From assembly GCF_003435375.1 (NCBI RefSeq), contig NZ_QWGL01000022.1:1-54368 (forward strand): a stretch of 54,368 nt of DNA, read 5' to 3'. The notes below the pieces were generated by a model, which worked only from the letters and a program-made list of their open reading frames with translations, searched no databases and was not told the DNA's origin. Position 1 is the stretch's first letter; the number at the start of each line of letters is the position of its first letter. A program made the position numbers and the translations under genes. Positions 50,470 through 54,368 of this stretch are shown one piece after another. The DNA comes from Clostridium sp. AM34-11AC (lineage in GTDB: Bacteria > Bacillota > Clostridia > Lachnospirales > Lachnospiraceae).

Positions 50470-50525
50470 ATCTCAATACATTTTTTGATATTGTAAATCT
50501 GGCGGCAGTGCCGGGAGAGGAGTCC

Positions 50526-50690
50526 ATGTCTAATATCTTATCTTCCGGAAACGAAAACAATGCGGATAAAACGTTCAGTTTCAGCGCAGACTTATCGTGG
50601 AGCTCCTACCCATATAAGATATGGACGAAAAACGGGGAAGACCAGACCGTCTATTACGGCGACTGGATCGACTGGAAAAAGCTCCAGTGA
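50526..50690 (+). pseudogene. Possible C-terminal gene remnant
   Basis: An open stretch of 54 codons after a terminator with no ribosome site of its own. It ends IWTKNGEDQTVYYGDWIDWKKLQ, which looks like the end of a folded protein. It may be the tail of a deleted pilus-cluster gene. Low confidence. Confidence 0.35.
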
Positions 50691-50759
50691 TCCGTAAAAA
50701 ACTTCTGAAGCAGGCAGGCATTCTTCTGCCTGCCTGCTTCGTACCGTCCCCATGCGCTT

Positions 50760-50840
50760 TCGAGCGCGGCAGACAGTAAGTCCGTAGTTACTGTACACGG
50801 GCAATGTCAGTAACTGCCCGCGTGCTGTCTGAGATTTCAG
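50760..50840 (+). repeat. Multi-hairpin intergenic element 4
   Basis: Nested stems: CAGACAG / CTGTCTG enclosing GTTACTG / CAGTAAC and GCGGGC-like arms, flanked by GCGC / GCGC. The GTTACTGTACACGGG segment at about 50789 repeats the start of element 2 at 44640. Confidence 0.6.
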
Positions 50841-50856
50841 CGCCGCAAGCTGGAGA

Positions 50857-50885
50857 TTGACAGCCCTGAGTTTTTATGTTATGAT
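50857..50885 (+). promoter_or_regulatory. secG promoter
   Basis: TTGACA, 17-base spacer, TATGAT; near-consensus sigma-A type. Confidence 0.85.
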
Positions 50886-50915
50886 GACTTTATCTGTGGA
50901 CAGGAGGTGTAGTCG

Positions 50916-51149
50916 GTGATTAGAATTATTCTGACGATCGTATTCGTTATCTTATGTATCGCAATGACAGTGATTGTGTTAATGCAGGAAGGAAAGACTT
51001 CCGGACTTGGCGCGATCAGTGGTGTAGCTGAGAGCTACTGGGGAAAAAATAAAGGCCGTTCTATGGAAGGCAACCTTGAAAAGTTTACAAAAATTGCGGC
51101 AATCCTGATTTTTGTACTTGCCCTGGTATTAAATTTAAAGGTAATTTAA
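50916..51149 (+). CDS. secG: Preprotein translocase subunit SecG
   Basis: 77 residues, GTG start with AGGAGGTG upstream. Two membrane helices (~2-22 and ~56-74) joined by a loop with VLMQEGKTSGLGAISG, the SecG signature. It assists SecYE in protein export. Followed by its own terminator. Confidence 0.95.
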   Translation: MIRIILTIVFVILCIAMTVIVLMQEGKTSGLGAISGVAESYWGKNKGRSMEGNLEKFTKIAAILIFVLALVLNLKVI

Positions 51150-51162
51150 TTCTAAGATGACG

Positions 51163-51206
51163 AACACTCTTGCAGCGATAACTTCCGTGCAGGAGTGTTT
51201 TTTGTT
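51163..51206 (+). terminator. secG terminator
   Basis: AACACTC-TGCA paired with TGCA-GAGTGTT, then a T run. Confidence 0.85.
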
Positions 51207-51378
51207 TAACAGGAAATTTCGATGAAGATTCCGGGTGACAAAAGGGCGCGCTCTTTATTATTTATAATATGGTCTGCAGAATCTTATTAATTTGATCATT
51301 TGCGGCTGCCCGGTGTGAATACTGCGCTGGGAACTTTTAGATTGTTTGGATTTTACCGGATATTATTTAAGGAGAAGA

Positions 51379-53709
51379 ATGGAAGAAAAGTTAATGGAAG
51401 AGCGGAAAAATATGCTGCTGGACCTGATGAAGGATCCGACATATGTTCCGATGAAACTAAAAGAGCTGGCGCTGCTTCTTGGTGTCACAAAGGAGCAGTG
51501 CGGCGAGCTGGAAGAAGTTTTAAATGAGTTGGTGGCGTCTGGAAGGGTTGGAATCTCGAAAAAGGGAAAATATGCGAGATCCGAGGTCTTCGCCCAGACG
51601 GGAGTTTTTGCGGCTCATCACCGGGGCTTCGGCTTTGTGACTATCGAGGGCAGGGAGGATGATCTCTTTATCCCGCCGGATGATACCGGGGATGCCATGG
51701 ACGGGGATACGGTCCAGGTCGTCATCAATGAGAACGGAAGAGGCGGCCGGACGGAGGCGAGAGTCTTAAAGGTATTGAAGCATGCCAACGAGACCCTGAT
51801 CGGAACCTTCGAGAAAAACAAGAATTTCGGTTTCGTGATCCCGGACAACCCGCGGATCACCATGGATATCTTTATCCCCCAGGGAAAGGAAAATGGCGCG
51901 GTATCCGGGCACAAAGTTGTGGTAAAGCTGGATACTTACGCGGCGAAAAATAAAAATCCGGAAGGCCATGTAAAGGAAATTCTGGGTCATATCAATGATC
52001 CGGGAGTGGATATCCTGTCCATCGTCCGGGCCTACGGGTTGCCGGAGGAGTTCCCGGAAGAGGTGATGGAGGAGGTCTCCCATGTTCCGGAGGCGCTCTC
52101 GCCGGAATATGTGGAGGAGGAGATCGAGAAGAACGGAAGAGTGGACCTTCGAAATGTGCCGATGGTGACCATCGATGGAGAGGATGCGAAGGATCTGGAC
52201 GATGCAGTCAGTGTGTCGAAGGAGACGATAAACGGGGAGACGATCTACCATCTCGGCGTTCACATCGCGGATGTGAGCCATTATGTAAAGGAGAAGAGTC
52301 CTCTCGATGAGGAGGCGTACAAGCGGGGAACCAGCGTGTACCTTGTGGACCGCGTGATCCCGATGCTGCCCCACAGACTTTCCAACGGAATCTGTTCCCT
52401 GAATGCAGGATGTGACAGGCTGGCGATGAGCTGTCTTATGGATATCGATGAAAAGGGTATTATTGTGGGGCATAAGATCTGCGAGTCTGTGGTGAACATT
52501 GACCGGAGAATGACGTACACGGCGGTGAATGCGATCCTGGAAGCGAAGAATGGAAAGAATAGCGGGGAGGACGCTGAGTTAGAAGAGACAAAAGGACGGA
52601 ACCAGGACGAGCGTTTTGAGAATGATGAACAGAAAAAATCGAAACGGAGTCTGAAAAATGTACAGGCAGATGATCTCGAGAAAAAGAAAGACGCAGCGAA
52701 AGAGAAAGCTGAATTCGCGAAAAAGTGCCTGGAAGAGTACGAGGATTTCGTCCCGATGTTCCTGCTTCTGGACGAGACCGCTCGCGTCTTAAGAGAAAAG
52801 CGCATGGCGAGAGGTGCTGTGGACTTCGATTTCCCGGAGTGCAAGATCATCCTGGACGCAAAGGGACGCCCGGTGGAGATCAAGCCATACGAGCGGAATG
52901 CGGCGACGATGCTGATCGAGGACTGCATGCTGGCGGCCAACGAGACGGTTGCGGAAGATTACTACTGGCAGCAGGCGCCGTTCCTGTACCGCAGCCATGA
53001 GAAGCCGGATGGGGAGAAGATCAAGCGCTTCGGAATCCTGATCAACAATTTCGGTTACTCGATCCGTCTCCAGAACGGAGAGCTTCACCCGAAGGAGATG
53101 CAGAAGCTTCTTGCAAAGGTGGCCGGATCCCCGGAGGAGGCGCTTCTCGCGAGACTGGCGCTCCGCTCCATGAAACAGGCGAAGTACACGACGGACTGCA
53201 TGGGACATTTCGGTCTTGCGGCGAACTATTATACCCACTTTACTTCACCGATCCGCAGATACCCGGATCTTCAGATCCACCGGATCATCAAGGAGAATCT
53301 TCACGGTGAGCTCACGAAGAAGCGCGTTGCCCACTACGAGAAGATCCTGCCGGAGGTTGCGGTCTGGACATCATCCAGGGAACGCCTTGCGGACGAGGCG
53401 GAGCGGGAGACCGACAAGGCGAAGAAGGTCCAGTTCATGGAACACCATATCGGCGAGGAATTCACCGGTGTGATCTCTGGAATCAGCAACTACGGTTTCT
53501 ATGTGGAACTCCCGAACACTGTGGAAGGCATGGTACGCCTTGCGAACCTGGATGGCGATTACTATGTGTTCGATGAGGAACACTATGAGTTAGTGGGAGA
53601 GCGGACGAGAAAGAAATATAAGCTGGGACAGACGGTGAAGATCCAGGTGGTCTCTGTGGACAGGTATTTGAAGACCATTGATTTTCTGCCGGTAAGAAAA
53701 TTTGATTAG
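51379..53709 (+). CDS. rnr: Ribonuclease R
   Basis: 776 residues from ATG 51379 (AAGGAG upstream). Winged-helix N-terminus, two cold-shock OB domains (~75-215, with GFGFVTIEGREDDLFIPP and NFGFVIPDNPRITMDIFIP), RNB catalytic domain with the metal-binding TIDGEDAKDLDDAV, and a C-terminal S1 domain (~690-770, GEEFTGVISGISNYGFYVEL). A highly charged insertion of about 55 residues (52546-52710) interrupts the RNB domain at a loop between AILEAK and KKCLEEYEDF, where most homologues have a few residues. 3' to 5' exoribonuclease that also works with tmRNA-SmpB. Confidence 0.95.
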   Translation: MEEKLMEERKNMLLDLMKDPTYVPMKLKELALLLGVTKEQCGELEEVLNELVASGRVGISKKGKYARSEVFAQTGVFAAHHRGFGFVTIEGREDDLFIPPDDTGDAMDGDTVQVVINENGRGGRTEARVLKVLKHANETLIGTFEKNKNFGFVIPDNPRITMDIFIPQGKENGAVSGHKVVVKLDTYAAKNKNPEGHVKEILGHINDPGVDILSIVRAYGLPEEFPEEVMEEVSHVPEALSPEYVEEEIEKNGRVDLRNVPMVTIDGEDAKDLDDAVSVSKETINGETIYHLGVHIADVSHYVKEKSPLDEEAYKRGTSVYLVDRVIPMLPHRLSNGICSLNAGCDRLAMSCLMDIDEKGIIVGHKICESVVNIDRRMTYTAVNAILEAKNGKNSGEDAELEETKGRNQDERFENDEQKKSKRSLKNVQADDLEKKKDAAKEKAEFAKKCLEEYEDFVPMFLLLDETARVLREKRMARGAVDFDFPECKIILDAKGRPVEIKPYERNAATMLIEDCMLAANETVAEDYYWQQAPFLYRSHEKPDGEKIKRFGILINNFGYSIRLQNGELHPKEMQKLLAKVAGSPEEALLARLALRSMKQAKYTTDCMGHFGLAANYYTHFTSPIRRYPDLQIHRIIKENLHGELTKKRVAHYEKILPEVAVWTSSRERLADEAERETDKAKKVQFMEHHIGEEFTGVISGISNYGFYVELPNTVEGMVRLANLDGDYYVFDEEHYELVGERTRKKYKLGQTVKIQVVSVDRYLKTIDFLPVRKFD

Positions 53710-53760
53710 GCGAAATGATTCGGACACGACGGATTGGCGGCGAAAATTTCCCGGAAAACA

Positions 53761-53788
53761 TTGCTTTGCGGTGAAATGGTATTATAAT
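53761..53788 (+). promoter_or_regulatory. smpB promoter
   Basis: TTGCTT, 16-base spacer, TATAAT, about 60 bases before smpB. Confidence 0.7.
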
Positions 53789-53846
53789 ATAGAGATAAGT
53801 TCCGGTCGGATGAGTTCCCGGCCGGAACAGAAAAGAGGATAGGATT

Positions 53847-54317
53847 ATGGCAAAGAGCAGCGGCTTTAAGCTGATCGCGAACAATAAAAAAGCGTATTTC
53901 GACTTCTTTATCGACGATAAGTTCGAGTGCGGTATTGCCCTTGCGGGAACGGAAGTAAAGTCTATGCGTATGGGCAAGTGCAGCATCAAGGAATCCTTCG
54001 TGCGGATCACAAACGACGAGGTCATGATCTACGGCATGCACATCAGCCCGTATGAGAAGGGAAATATCTTCAACAAGGACCCGCTCCGCGAGAGAAAACT
54101 CCTGATGCACCGCTACGAGATCAACAAATTAAAGGGAAAGATCCAGGAAAAAGGTTATACCTTAGTGCCGCTCCAGGTATACTTTAAGGGAAGTCTCGTA
54201 AAAGTGGAGATTGGTCTCGCAAGAGGTAAGAAGCTCTACGATAAGCGCGCTGATATCGCGAAGAAGGATCAGAGAAGAGAGCTGGAGAAGGAATTCAAGG
54301 TGAAAAACCTGTACTAG
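53847..54317 (+). CDS. smpB: tmRNA-binding protein SmpB
   Basis: 156 residues, full length. Start [20 protein letters not shown], middle [26 protein letters not shown] and [18 protein letters not shown], and the basic C-terminal tail ([20 protein letters not shown]) that enters the ribosome A site. With tmRNA it rescues stalled ribosomes. The pairing rnr-smpB is common. tmRNA itself is not within the 51 bases that remain. Confidence 0.97.
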   Translation: MAKSSGFKLIANNKKAYFDFFIDDKFECGIALAGTEVKSMRMGKCSIKESFVRITNDEVMIYGMHISPYEKGNIFNKDPLRERKLLMHRYEINKLKGKIQEKGYTLVPLQVYFKGSLVKVEIGLARGKKLYDKRADIAKKDQRRELEKEFKVKNLY

Positions 54318-54368
54318 AGCGGATCTATACCACGAAAAACGCATGAGTAAATAAATTGTGAACATGCC

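Overview
The window joins two replicons: a prophage (bases 1 to about 25,200, all genes on the + strand, moderate GC, very dense small genes) and a Gram-positive, spore-forming chromosome (about 25,300 to the end, visibly richer in GC). The chromosomal genes (spoVAD/spoVAE, a T-box-controlled pheST pair, a lactate dehydrogenase/EtfAB cluster, typA, secG-rnr-smpB, degenerate type IV pilus genes) and their codon style suggest a Clostridia member, most likely Lachnospiraceae. The species cannot be fixed from the sequence alone. No rRNA, tRNA, CRISPR array or insertion-sequence transposase was recognised.

Prophage layout. 49-5052: baseplate and tail-tip genes of a contractile-tail (myovirus-type) particle: spike, gp25/W-like wedge, gpJ, a DUF2612/gpI-like protein and small tail genes. 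5067-8182: a complete diversity-generating retroelement (DGR): target protein 1 with its variable repeat (VR1), an Avd-type accessory protein, the template repeat (TR) and a DGR reverse transcriptase. 8335-11132: lysis genes (membrane proteins, two different endolysins). 11153-11575: a gene-free control region full of GTCC/GGAC repeats. 11576-25194: about 35 small early-type genes, mostly of unknown function, including a Rha-like protein, an HTH regulator, an HNH-like protein, SSB, a MazG-like protein and YopX. A second DGR target gene with its own variable repeat (VR2) sits at 21356-22429, 15.6 kb from the TR. Integrase, repressor, terminase and capsid genes are not in the window and are presumably to the left.

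The central observation is the DGR. The 115-base TR aligns without gaps to VR1 and VR2. VR1 differs at 14 positions and VR2 at 16, and every difference lies at one of the 26 template adenines; none of the 89 non-adenine positions has changed. One reverse transcriptase therefore appears to diversify two paralogous C-type-lectin/FGE-fold proteins, one next to the tail genes and one buried in the early region. The early region also carries four copies of one promoter design (TTGAC, 16-base spacer, TGnTATCGTACG) and three copies of a TTGGAATrTTCCAA palindrome beside an HTH gene, which points to a phage-specific regulon.

Chromosome layout. The prophage abuts spoVAD-spoVAE, so it appears to have entered a spore-germination operon. 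Next come a PucR regulator flanked by two copies of a two-hairpin repeat, an allantoate/carbamoyl amidase, a ThrH-like phosphatase, and a lactate operon (GntR/FadR regulator, two ATTGGTnnnACCAAT operators, FAD lactate dehydrogenase, acyl-CoA dehydrogenase, etfB, etfA). Then follow a class A penicillin-binding protein (- strand), a YigZ protein, typA, a DUF523 protein, mgsA (- strand), T-box-pheS-pheT, a decayed type IV pilus locus with an intact prepilin peptidase, and secG, rnr, smpB. Several host intergenic spaces hold multi-hairpin elements sharing GTTACTG/CAGTAAC or AACAGTTCAG-like ends.
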